Assembly (NCBI GenBank): GCA_029262195.1
Contig: JAJCZX010000033.1
Span: 1-64,000 of the forward strand
Reading direction: 5' to 3'
DNA from: Gemmatimonadota bacterium
GTDB lineage: Bacteria > Gemmatimonadota > Gemmatimonadetes > Gemmatimonadales > GWC2-71-9
Length of the DNA stretch: 64,000 nt
Translations under genes and position numbers: made by a program
The notes under the pieces: generated by a model
The model's database searches: none
The model's input: only the letters and a program-made list of their open reading frames with translations
What the model was told of the DNA's origin: nothing
Part shown: positions 28,470 to 36,468 of the stretch, one piece after another
How positions within the stretch are numbered: position 1 is the first letter of the stretch
Layout of the letters: each line of letters opens with the position of its first letter

Positions 28470-29174
28470 ATGATTAGACCAGAGAGACAGAGTAGTTTTT
28501 GTATAGTATCGGATGGTAGGCTGCCTTGGCTGTTTAGGACGATTCGATTAACGGAGTCACTAGGAGCATTGGTCTTTTCTGTAGTCCTATGCACGATGCC
28601 GTTCACGCTCGCATCCGCTCAGAACCGGTTTTTGCCGTCCGCCGTCGGTATCAATCTTGGCGCAGGGGTTAGTTTCCCGCGTGCACTCGAAGCGGGTAGT
28701 TGTGAAAGGAGACAGCCAGTTGTTGGCGGATTGTGGTTGGGATGGACGCCTTCCCGTTTTATTCAGTTTCAGGCTACCGCTTCGAGGTTCGGGGGCGGCG
28801 TGACGAATGGTACTTGCGTTGCCCCACCTTGCCCTCCCACAGGCCCTTGCCCCAGAGCAGAGGGAATGGGAAGGGAAATAAAGCCAGTCGGCGTTAGGCT
28901 CCTGATTGAGCCGGTGACGTGGAAGGTTCCGGTGAGTCCCCAGTTCTCAGCGGGCGCTGGCCGTCTAATTGGTGATGGCGAAAATTACGCAACGATCGGT
29001 GCTGGATTCCGCTACGGCCGCCGATCCGGCCCGAGCTTGACTCTGGAATTTGAGCGTTTTTTCTTCCACGCTCCTGTCAATGTTTTTGACCATCGGTCTA
29101 ACGAATTACTGTCAACATCTCGGGAATCGACGACAATGAATCTGCTTCGGCTTGGCTTTGAATGGCGGCGTTGA
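28470..29174 (+). CDS. outer-membrane beta-barrel-like hypothetical protein
   Basis: Signal peptide followed by strand-rich sequence ending RLGFEWRR. Confidence 0.45.
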   Translation: MIRPERQSSFCIVSDGRLPWLFRTIRLTESLGALVFSVVLCTMPFTLASAQNRFLPSAVGINLGAGVSFPRALEAGSCERRQPVVGGLWLGWTPSRFIQFQATASRFGGGVTNGTCVAPPCPPTGPCPRAEGMGREIKPVGVRLLIEPVTWKVPVSPQFSAGAGRLIGDGENYATIGAGFRYGRRSGPSLTLEFERFFFHAPVNVFDHRSNELLSTSRESTTMNLLRLGFEWRR

Positions 29175-29600
29175 CGTCCTCCTGAGTCTGGCACTACCCT
29201 TGGCCACGCTCATCCTCGATGGGATCGTGACGTCCGAATTCAAGGTGGTGCTGGTCTACTGGAAGTGGAAGAACGCTCTGCCCGGCCATGAGGCGTTCAC
29301 GGGCCACGGGAAGAAGGACAGCCGTTTCGACATGAAGGCGCTCAAGGAGCGGCATGGCCCGTTCTCGAAGGATCCCGCAGAGTAGAACCAGCTTTGGTAC
29401 AAGCTCTCGAAGTTGACCGCTGACCGGCCATCGGTGGATGAGACGCACTACGCCTGGCTACTAACCCGAGACCTGACCAACCTCAGCTTCGCCCTCACAG
29501 TCGTCAGTGCAGCGTTGGGGTTGGTGTTCGAAATCGGAATGCTCCGATGGACGATATTAGTTGCGGGAAAACTTGTGTTTTGGTCCCGACCTGTCAAGGA
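29152..29600 (+). pseudogene. conserved membrane protein gene interrupted by an in-frame TAG
   Basis: Frame 1 continues across stop TAG 29383-29385: ...LPGHEAFTGHGKKDSRFDMKALKERHGPFSKDPAE*NQLWYKLSKLTADRPSVDETHYAWLLTRDLTNLSFALTVVSAALG.... Both halves look like one protein. Confidence 0.55.
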
Positions 29601-29620
29601 AAGATTTCAAGTGAAACACG

Positions 29621-29995
29621 CCGGCGGTACGGAATCTTTTATGGGAAGATGTTGATTTCCCAAACAGCACAATTTGTTGGCGTGCGGAGAACGACAAGAA
29701 GGGGTATGAGCATGTGGTTCCAATGAGCGAGGCCGTAAGCGAGGCTCTTCACGCGCAGAGAAAGGCGAGACGGTCGATCGGTAACACACCGGTCTTTGAG
29801 TCGCCGAAGGATGCGCTGAAACCATGCGACCGTTACCTGTTCGATCACTGGCTGAGGCGAGCGTATCGCCTGGCCGAGTTGGAACCCCAACGGGGTGGCC
29901 TGTGGCATCCGATCTGAAGAAAATGGGTCACGGAGCGGAAAGGCTATCCGGTGAAGGACGTGGCAGCCGCTGGTGGTTGGCGAGATAGCTGAGGA
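29621..29995 (+). pseudogene. remnant of a tyrosine recombinase/phage integrase catalytic domain
   Basis: Frame 2 reads AVRNLLWEDVDFPNSTICWRAENDKKGYEHVVPMSEAVSEALHAQRKARRSIGNTPVF...FDHWLRRAYRLAELEPQRGGLWHPI*RKWVTERKGYPVKDVAAAGGWRDS*; internal TGA and no terminal Tyr motif. Confidence 0.7.
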
Positions 29996-30028
29996 ATGAG
30001 AAACACACAACAAAACTCGCACACGAGA

Positions 30029-30045
30029 GCGGCGGGATTTGCACC
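30029..30045. repeat. partial copy of the tRNA-Pro 3' end (att-like)
   Basis: GCGGCGGGATTTGCACC versus GCGGCGGGATTTGAACC at 30126-30142 inside tRNA-Pro (16/17 identical, first 13 nt identical). Confidence 0.65.
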
Positions 30046-30120
30046 GGAGTCGCGAGCCAGCGGCGAGCGACAAGGACTAAAGCCCGCAGACCCGACGTAT
30101 CCCGCCTACGGCGGGAAAAG

Positions 30121-30194
30121 TCGGGGCGGCGGGATTTGAACCCACGACCTCCTGCTCCCGAAGCAGGCGCGCTACCGAGCTGCGCTACGCCCCG
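30121..30194 (-). tRNA. tRNA-Pro (anticodon CGG)
   Basis: Reverse complement CGGGGCGTAGCGCAGCTCGGTAGCGCGCCTGCTTCGGGAGCAGGAGGTCGTGGGTTCAAATCCCGCCGCCCCGA; loop TTCGGGA. Confidence 0.95.
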
Positions 30195-30201
30195 AATACT
30201 T

Positions 30202-30229
30202 GAGGGAGGAGGGAGTTGGGAGCAGGGAG
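30202..30229. repeat. degenerate 7-bp tandem repeat, 4 units, (N)(N)GGGAG type
   Basis: GAGGGAG GAGGGAG TTGGGAG CAGGGAG. Confidence 0.75.
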
Positions 30230-30341
30230 GAGTCTCCCACGTCTCGTGTCCGCATCCGCCCTGGCCGGAAAGCGTCGGGTCCACGAACACTGGAGTTTTC
30301 TCCGTCCGTTCCGACCGGTCTGTCCGCTCCGGCCTCCATCA

Positions 30342-30415
30342 TGCGCCCGGGAGGATTCGAACCCCCAACCTCCTGATCCGTAGTCAGACGATCTATCCAG
30401 TTGATCTACGGGCGC
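30342..30415 (-). tRNA. tRNA-Arg (anticodon ACG)
   Basis: Reverse complement GCGCCCGTAGATCAACTGGATAGATCGTCTGACTACGGATCAGGAGGTTGGGGGTTCGAATCCTCCCGGGCGCA; loop CTACGGA. Confidence 0.95.
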
Positions 30416-30420
30416 TTGGA

Positions 30421-30494
<74 letters not shown>

Positions 30495-30500
30495 TAAAAA

Positions 30501-30569
30501 GAGGTAAGTCGGGAGGTGGGAGGTCGGGAAGGAAGCCCCTCCCGACATACCGACTTCCCGACTTACCTC
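30501..30569. repeat. long imperfect palindrome built of 7-8 bp units, in tRNA spacer
   Basis: GAGGTAAGTCGGGAGGT (30501-30517) pairs with ACTTCCCGACTTACCTC (30553-30569), 16/17; inner GGGAGGTCGGGA pairs mostly with TCCCGACATACC. Confidence 0.8.
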
Positions 30570-30574
30570 ATAAG

Positions 30575-30648
30575 TAGCGGGGGTGGGATTTGAACCCACG
30601 ACCTCCGGGTTATGAGCCCGGCGAGCTACCAGACTGCTCCACCCCGCG
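30575..30648 (-). tRNA. tRNA-fMet (initiator, anticodon CAT)
   Basis: Reverse complement CGCGGGGTGGAGCAGTCTGGTAGCTCGCCGGGCTCATAACCCGGAGGTCGTGGGTTCAAATCCCACCCCCGCTA; unpaired C1 and GGG/CCC anticodon stem typical of initiator. Confidence 0.92.
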
Positions 30649-30662
30649 ACGATCTTTATGTA

Positions 30663-30727
30663 GGGAGGTTGGTATGTCGGTAAGTCGGAGGGGTTTTCCC
30701 TTCCGGCCTACCGTCTTTCCGACTTCC
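30663..30727. repeat. imperfect palindrome built of ~8-bp units, in tRNA spacer
   Basis: GGGAGGTTGGTATGTCGGTAAGTCGGAGGG versus reverse complement of CCTTCCGGCCTACCGTCTTTCCGACTTCCC, about 22/30 identical. Confidence 0.65.
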
Positions 30728-30793
30728 CATCTTTTCCTGGCGGCATTTGCCGCCGACTAGCAATCGGGTCAGGGCTTGAGCCCTGCCGCCGAG

Positions 30794-30866
30794 AGCGGGA
30801 AACGGGATTCGAACCCGCGACCCCAACCTTGGCAAGGTTGTGCTCTACCAGCTGAGCTATTCCCGC
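30794..30866 (-). tRNA. tRNA-Gly (anticodon GCC)
   Basis: Reverse complement GCGGGAATAGCTCAGCTGGTAGAGCACAACCTTGCCAAGGTTGGGGTCGCGGGTTCGAATCCCGTTTCCCGCT; loop TTGCCAA. Confidence 0.95.
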
Positions 30867-30871
30867 TTACT

Positions 30872-30932
30872 AAGTCGGGAGGTCGGTATGTCAGAAAGGT
30901 TTGCCCTTCCCGACTTCCCCTCTTCCCGACTT
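30872..30932. repeat. imperfect palindrome built of ~8-bp units, in tRNA spacer
   Basis: AAGTCGGGAGGTCGGTATGTCAGAAAGG versus reverse complement of CCTTCCCGACTTCCCCTCTTCCCGACTT, about 21/28 identical; right arm is CTTCCCGA CTTCCCCT CTTCCCGA CTTCCCAC. Confidence 0.65.
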
Positions 30933-30942
30933 CCCACTTCAA

Positions 30943-31015
<73 letters not shown>

Positions 31016-31231
31016 GCTTTGTACGGCTCCCAGAACTATTTCCTCTGGGAACACGACAAGCTAGCCGTGCCTTATATGGGTGTCAACCCAAATCCCCTGA
31101 TTTTCTGGACCTGAGGGGGTACGCGGGGGTACATTAGGTGTCGCAGTAGCCAAAACGGGTTTTTAGTGCTCTATTGGTCTGCGTCGTTACCAGCATAACA
31201 AATATCTGAACGTTTTTGGACCACGGAATTA

Positions 31232-32476
31232 ATGGCTGCAGTCAAGAAAACAGCGAAAAAAGCAACCAAAAAAAAAGCGGCGAAAAAGGCTTCAAAGAAG
31301 AAGACTACCGTAAAGAAAAAGGCCGCTAAAAAGAAAACCGTTGCTAAGCGAAAGACCACCAAGAAATCGGTGGCAAAGAAAAAAGTAGTTAAGAAAAAGG
31401 TCGCCAGGAAGAAGGCTGTTAAGGCTGCCAAAAAGGCGACGAAAAAGGCCGTGAAGGCCGCAAAAAAGACCACGACAGCTAAGAAAACAGCGAAGAAAGT
31501 GGTCGCTAAAAAGAAGGTAGCTAAGAAGGCCGCTCCGGTAAAAGAGGCCAAAACGGTCGCCAAAGCCGCCAAAAAAGCTGTCAAAAAGAAAGTCGTAAAG
31601 AAACGGAAAGGTCGCCGTCGGCGCACCGCTGAGATAGTTGTCAGCGATGCCGATCGCGATCTTCTGGATCAGTATTTATATGAAGTAAGCAAGACCCCGC
31701 TTCTCACGCCGGACGAAGAAAAAGCGCTGGCCAGGGAAGTTCGTGCGGGGGATGAAAAAGCGATGCAGGAACTAGCCAAACGTAACCTGCGGTTCGTCAT
31801 CTCGGTTGCCAAGAAGTACCAGAACCGGGGACTTCCGCTTTCCGATTTAATCGGCGAGGGCAACGTTGGGCTGCTGACCGCTGCGCGAAAGTTCGATCCC
31901 GACCAGGGTGTAAAGTTCATTTCCTATGCCGTATGGTGGATCAGGCAGGCCATTCTGGCTTCTCTGGCTCGTCAGGGTCGCACGGTGAGGGTGCCGCTAA
32001 ACCGGACGGCTGACCTGTCGAGGATTGTTCGAACCGCGGAGGCTCTGCGTCAGGAATTCAGGCGCGAACCCACGCCCGAGGAAATCTCCAGAGCAACGGA
32101 GCTTTCTCTGGAGGTCGTGCAGTCTCTGGCATCTCTTAATACCGGTGAGGTCAGGCTCGATGCTCCGCTGGATCCTGATGGCGACCGCGCTCTGATTGAG
32201 CGCTTCATCGCCGAGGACATGCCGGATACCGAAGAGCGGACGATGGAGAGGTTCTTGACCGATGTGGTCGATGACTCGCTCACCACGCTTCCGCCACGAG
32301 ACGCCAAGGTACTCAAATTGTACTTCGGACTCGACGGGGGACGAGAACACACCCTCGAGGAAATCGGTGGAATGTTGGGGGTCACGCGTGAAAGAGTAAG
32401 ACAATTGCGAGATCGCGCTCTGAAAAGGTTGCGCGAAGGTCGGGTCGGTAAGGCCCTGGCCAGTTTCGCCAGTTAA
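31232..32476 (+). CDS. RNA polymerase sigma-70 family (RpoD/SigA-like) factor with N-terminal histone H1-like Lys/Ala-rich tail
   Basis: Residues ~1-133 are Lys/Ala-rich repeats; then regions 1.2 to 4.2: DLLDQYLYEVSKTPLLTPDEEKALARE, NLRFVISVAKKYQNRGLPLSDLIGEGNVGLLTAARKFDPDQGVKFISYAVWWIRQAI, TLEEIGGMLGVTRERVRQLRDRALKRLRE. Confidence 0.93.
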   Translation: MAAVKKTAKKATKKKAAKKASKKKTTVKKKAAKKKTVAKRKTTKKSVAKKKVVKKKVARKKAVKAAKKATKKAVKAAKKTTTAKKTAKKVVAKKKVAKKAAPVKEAKTVAKAAKKAVKKKVVKKRKGRRRRTAEIVVSDADRDLLDQYLYEVSKTPLLTPDEEKALAREVRAGDEKAMQELAKRNLRFVISVAKKYQNRGLPLSDLIGEGNVGLLTAARKFDPDQGVKFISYAVWWIRQAILASLARQGRTVRVPLNRTADLSRIVRTAEALRQEFRREPTPEEISRATELSLEVVQSLASLNTGEVRLDAPLDPDGDRALIERFIAEDMPDTEERTMERFLTDVVDDSLTTLPPRDAKVLKLYFGLDGGREHTLEEIGGMLGVTRERVRQLRDRALKRLREGRVGKALASFAS

Positions 32477-32502
32477 ACGGTCACATAAGTGATCTGAAGT
32501 TA

Positions 32503-32533
32503 GAACGGGCTGGGGGTTACCTCTGGCCCGTTC
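32503..32533 (+). terminator. candidate hairpin terminator after the sigma-factor gene
   Basis: GAACGGGC ... GCCCGTTC 8-bp perfect stem; weak U-tract (GGCTTTCCCC). Confidence 0.4.
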
Positions 32534-32558
32534 GGCTTTCCCCCCGTAGATTCGCTGC

Positions 32559-33320
32559 GTGCAGCAATTAATCTTCCAAAGCATCATTGAAGCGCTCCGC
32601 GCCGTCGGTCGTTTCTGGTTGTTCATTCACGATTTCCTCCTTGGCCTTCGGGAGGTACGTATCTGGGCCTCATTGCTACCGGGCCAGATGCGACGCGTAG
32701 GTGTTAATTCACTGCCGATAGCCCTGTTTATTTCCCTTTTTATCGGAATCGTGTTGGCTCTGCTTTCCCGCTACATTTTCACCGGATCGGTTCCGATGTA
32801 TTTCGTAGGTACTCTGGTCGGGAAATCGATCATGATGGAGCTGGGTCCCGTTCTCACCGGCCTGGCGCTGGCGGGCAGGGTGGGTGCCAACATTGCAGCT
32901 GAGCTGGGCACGATGAGGGTTACCGAGCAGGTCGATGCCCTGGAGACCCTTGCCTATGACACGCACTCTTATCTCGTAGTCCCCCGAGTACTTGCAGCGA
33001 CATTGATGTTCCCGGTGATTGTGACGCTGGCTATTGCGGTGGGTCTTGTCAGTGGGTGGTTGACCTCGATTACGTTGCTCGAACTCTCCACACAGGATTT
33101 CATCAAAGGACTACGGCAGTTTTATGAGTTTAAGGACATTTGGTTTGGTCTGGTAAAAAGCACGTCGTTCGGGGCCGCGATCGCGTTTTTGGGTTGCATG
33201 AAAGGGCTGACCGCTCGGGGTGGTGCAGAGGGTGTGGGACTGGCAACCACTCAGGCCGTTGTGGCGGGTGCGGCAATGATCCTGGTGCTGGATGCTTTCT
33301 GGGCGGTGTTGCTACTCTAG
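32559..33320 (+). CDS. mlaE: MlaE-family (DUF140) ABC lipid-transport permease
   Basis: MELGPVLTGLALAGRVGANIAAELGTMRVTEQVDALETLAYD signature; start GTG. Confidence 0.9.
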   Translation: MQQLIFQSIIEALRAVGRFWLFIHDFLLGLREVRIWASLLPGQMRRVGVNSLPIALFISLFIGIVLALLSRYIFTGSVPMYFVGTLVGKSIMMELGPVLTGLALAGRVGANIAAELGTMRVTEQVDALETLAYDTHSYLVVPRVLAATLMFPVIVTLAIAVGLVSGWLTSITLLELSTQDFIKGLRQFYEFKDIWFGLVKSTSFGAAIAFLGCMKGLTARGGAEGVGLATTQAVVAGAAMILVLDAFWAVLLL

Positions 33321-33362
33321 GCCGCAGATGGGGCCGCTGATTCACACAGATAGAAATGGATT

Positions 33363-34124
33363 ATGATCGTTTTTCGTGATGTTGAAAAAGGATTTAGTGG
33401 GAAGGAGATCCTCAAGGGGTTCTCGCTTGAGGTGCGTGATGGTGAAACCATGGCGATCATCGGGTATTCGGGTACGGGGAAAAGCGTTGCACTGAAGCAC
33501 ATAGTCGGTCTCCTGGCTCCTTTTAAAGGAGAAGTAGAGGTCGATGGGGAAATCGTTCATAAGCTGGACCGTAAAGGGTTGAGGGCGCTTCGTTCGAAAA
33601 TAGGGTACGTGTTTCAGTTCGCGGCGCTTTTCGATTCGATGACGGTTGAGGAGAACATTGCCCTTGGGCTTCAACGCCAGGGGTTGCCCGCCGCCAAGAT
33701 TGCTGAGAGGATTGAGGAGTCGTTGTTGTTGGTTGATCTGGTCGGAACGGAGAAGCGCTATCCAATCCAGCTTTCCGGAGGAATGAGAAAGAGGGTCGGT
33801 ATTGCGCGGGCTATCGCCTTACGGCCAAAATACATACTCTACGATGAGCCAACCACCGGACTCGATCCTGTGACAACAGCCATGATGGATTTGCTCATGG
33901 TCAGGGTCAAAGAAAAACTGGGCGTAACGGGAATTGCGGTTACCCACAATATGAAAAGTGCTTTTACGATCGCTGACCGGATTGCGATGCTTTACGATGG
34001 CAAGGTCCGGCAGGTAGGCACTGTTGAAGAAATCCAAAAAACGCACGATCATGTAGTGCGACAATTCATCGAAGGAAGACCTGAAGCAGCAGCGGCTGAA
34101 GCTGCGGACGCGGGATTGCAGTGA
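33363..34124 (+). CDS. mlaF: MlaF-like ABC transporter ATP-binding protein
   Basis: Walker A GYSGTGKSV, signature LSGGMRKRVGIARAIA, Walker B YILYDEPTTGLDP. Confidence 0.93.
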   Translation: MIVFRDVEKGFSGKEILKGFSLEVRDGETMAIIGYSGTGKSVALKHIVGLLAPFKGEVEVDGEIVHKLDRKGLRALRSKIGYVFQFAALFDSMTVEENIALGLQRQGLPAAKIAERIEESLLLVDLVGTEKRYPIQLSGGMRKRVGIARAIALRPKYILYDEPTTGLDPVTTAMMDLLMVRVKEKLGVTGIAVTHNMKSAFTIADRIAMLYDGKVRQVGTVEEIQKTHDHVVRQFIEGRPEAAAAEAADAGLQ

Positions 34125-35128
34125 GAAGAAGAGACGAACTCATAGTCGGATTTACAGTTGTGATCGCACTGATCGCTATTTTGGCAGGTGCGCTCTGGCT
34201 GTCGGGTACGACTATGAGCCGGACTCCTGATTTCAGGACAGCGAGATTCAGAACGGTTGGAGGTCTTTCCGCCGGCAATCCAGTCGTGTTGCGTGGTGTA
34301 AGGGTCGGTAAGGTCGTTTCCATAACCCTCGAAGGCGACGAGTGGGTTGAGGCCCAATTCCAGATTAACGATGAGTACGATTTTCCAGAAGATGCGGCTG
34401 TTATCGCAGCATCGGCTTCTCTGTTTGGGGAATGGCAAGCTGAAATCATCTCTCGGCTCCAACCTCCTAATGATCCGAATGTGATAGCCGATCTTGCCGC
34501 TGCTTTCGCGGCGGGTGACGACGTATGGCCGGGTGCGACGCTTCCAGACATCGGGCAACTAACGGCTCAGGCAGGCCGCATTGCAACCGACATTGCCACT
34601 GTATCGAGTAGAGTGCAGACGGCGTTTGATTCCAATGCCGTGGTGCACATGCAGGGCGCTATCGAAAATTTCAGCACGGTTACCGATCAGATAAACAGTT
34701 TTGCACTCGAACAAACCGAAGCTATGGACGGGTTGGGTGTGTCGGTTATGTCTGGTGTTGGGATCATGACCGACGCTGCTGAAATGCTTCAAGGCACCAT
34801 CGGTCGGTTGGACTCTGCAACGAGCCAGGGGGAAATCGACTCCATTATCCAGAACGCTCAGGCGTTGTCGGCTGAGATTCGGGATGTTGCTATCACCATC
34901 TCCGAGTTGATTGCCGTCATTCATAACAACCAGGCGAGTATCCAACGGGTTTTGCAGGGAGCAGACTCGGTTATGTCTGACCTCGTTGCCGGAACCGGTA
35001 CCGTGGGTATGCTCATCTCGGACTCCGCTCTGTACATCGAAACTGTACGAACCGTGCAGGAGATGAGATCCCTGGTCGAAGACATCAAAGCCAACCCACG
35101 TAAGTACTTCAAGTTCTCCGTCTTTTAG
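34121..35128 (+). CDS. mlaD: MCE-domain (MlaD-like) protein
   Basis: TM helix then FRTARFRTVGGLSAGNPVVLRGVRVGKVVSI. Confidence 0.85.
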   Translation: MRRRDELIVGFTVVIALIAILAGALWLSGTTMSRTPDFRTARFRTVGGLSAGNPVVLRGVRVGKVVSITLEGDEWVEAQFQINDEYDFPEDAAVIAASASLFGEWQAEIISRLQPPNDPNVIADLAAAFAAGDDVWPGATLPDIGQLTAQAGRIATDIATVSSRVQTAFDSNAVVHMQGAIENFSTVTDQINSFALEQTEAMDGLGVSVMSGVGIMTDAAEMLQGTIGRLDSATSQGEIDSIIQNAQALSAEIRDVAITISELIAVIHNNQASIQRVLQGADSVMSDLVAGTGTVGMLISDSALYIETVRTVQEMRSLVEDIKANPRKYFKFSVF

Positions 35129-35611
35129 ATGACCTCTTCCACCGTTCCCACAGAGCACAGCGCAGGGGGCGTGGTGTTTCGATGCGAGAGCGGCGACCTC
35201 AAAGTTCTTCTTATCCTCGACGGCCACGGTAACTGGGGTTTCCCTAAGGGACACCTGGAGTCCGGGGAAGATGCACTCGGAGCTGCGCGCCGCGAAATTG
35301 CCGAGGAGACGGGGCTTACGGACCTGACCTTGCTCGGAGAGTTGCCAAGAACCCAGTGGTTTTTCTTGAAGAAGAAGAAAGAAAAGCGGCGCAAGATCTG
35401 CGACCTCTTTGTTTTTGAAGCAGAATCGGGCGAACCAGTTCCCCGGGAAGCCGAAGGGATCTCGCGGGCTGAGTGGGTCGATACTGACAGGGCTCTTCTC
35501 TACCTGAGCTACGACAACACGAAGGAGGCCTTGCGCGCCGGGATTGCTGTGTACCTTACCGGTGCAGGTGAGGGAGATGGCGGGGTTGCCAGGTTCGGGA
35601 AGGCGGGATAA
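35129..35611 (+). CDS. NUDIX hydrolase
   Basis: Nudix box GHLESGEDALGAARREIAEETGL. Confidence 0.9.
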   Translation: MTSSTVPTEHSAGGVVFRCESGDLKVLLILDGHGNWGFPKGHLESGEDALGAARREIAEETGLTDLTLLGELPRTQWFFLKKKKEKRRKICDLFVFEAESGEPVPREAEGISRAEWVDTDRALLYLSYDNTKEALRAGIAVYLTGAGEGDGGVARFGKAG

Positions 35612-36381
35612 TGCCCATCGTCGCGGTAGTCCATCCGAATAAGCAGGTTCGCACAACTCTCAAACGCGGAGTCTTGAATCCGCATCTCCGAGTGATTACC
35701 TGTCGCACCACCGAACGCGTTGAGCGTCTGATTCAGAGCGAACTGGTAGATGCGGTGGTGGCTGACGTCAAAGCCCGCAACCCGGATTGGTTCTTTTCGC
35801 TACTGGAGAATTACCCGACGATTCCTGGCTTTGCTCTAAGCGCATTCCGTCCCGATGACGGACGCCTTCTTAGAGAGTGTGGACGAGCAAACGTCGCCGG
35901 CGTATTGACGCAGGGTGTCGATGACGCGGTTGCTGGCGAGTTGGTCGACCGGGGTAGCGCTGGCGCCAAATTGGCCTCACAGGTCGAAGATGCCCCCCGA
36001 CTGCTCCGTTTAAGAGAGCCTCTGCAGCTTGATGTATGGACCGAAGTCCTAAATCGCGTCGGTTCGGGGCTCCAAACAGGAGAAATCGCCAGTTCCCTTA
36101 AAATATCCCGAGAGCACCTATCGAGAGAATTTGGGGCGGGAGGAGCCCCGAATCTCAAACGCGTGATAGACCTTGCCAGGCTGCTCCGAGCTGCAGATTT
36201 ATTGCGAAACCCCGGCCTTTCGGTATCATCGGTGGCCGGTATCCTTCGGTTCGCCTCGGCCAGTCACCTCTCCAGCACGGCGAAACGGTTGACAGACAAA
36301 ACTCCACGGGGCCTTTCAAGTCTTGGACCCCGCGGAATATTGGCTAGCTTTCTCAGGGGCAAAACGAGAAGTCGCCTTTAA
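35611..36381 (+). CDS. regulator with receiver-like N-terminus and AraC-type helix-turn-helix C-terminus
   Basis: C-terminal EIASSLKISREHLSREFGAGGAPNLKRVIDLARLLRAADLLRNPGLSVSSVAGILRFASASHLSSTAKRL. Confidence 0.65.
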   Translation: MPIVAVVHPNKQVRTTLKRGVLNPHLRVITCRTTERVERLIQSELVDAVVADVKARNPDWFFSLLENYPTIPGFALSAFRPDDGRLLRECGRANVAGVLTQGVDDAVAGELVDRGSAGAKLASQVEDAPRLLRLREPLQLDVWTEVLNRVGSGLQTGEIASSLKISREHLSREFGAGGAPNLKRVIDLARLLRAADLLRNPGLSVSSVAGILRFASASHLSSTAKRLTDKTPRGLSSLGPRGILASFLRGKTRSRL

Positions 36382-36468
36382 CCCGAATATGTGGGTTGCA
36401 GGTGGGGGACTTTGTGATATTTTTCACAAGCTTTTTTTATTCAATAATTCAAGACGAGTGCAGGATTA

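Noticed and set aside
29621-29995. functional integrase / active genomic island
   Set aside because: Internal stop and missing catalytic tyrosine; no cargo genes or second att at island distance inside the window.
30101-30115. CCCGCCTACGGCGGG hairpin downstream of tRNA-Pro as terminator
   Set aside because: Stem is only 6 bp and no U-tract follows on the minus strand; could equally be a common intergenic repeat, so not called.
31171-31626. 151-aa minus-strand ORF (Phe/Ala/Leu-rich, membrane-like)
   Set aside because: It is the antisense of the Lys/Ala codons of the sigma-factor tail (AAG/AAA read as CTT/TTT); composition artefact.
34559-35656. 365-aa minus-strand ORF
   Set aside because: Fully antisense to well-supported mlaD and NUDIX genes; no recognisable domain.
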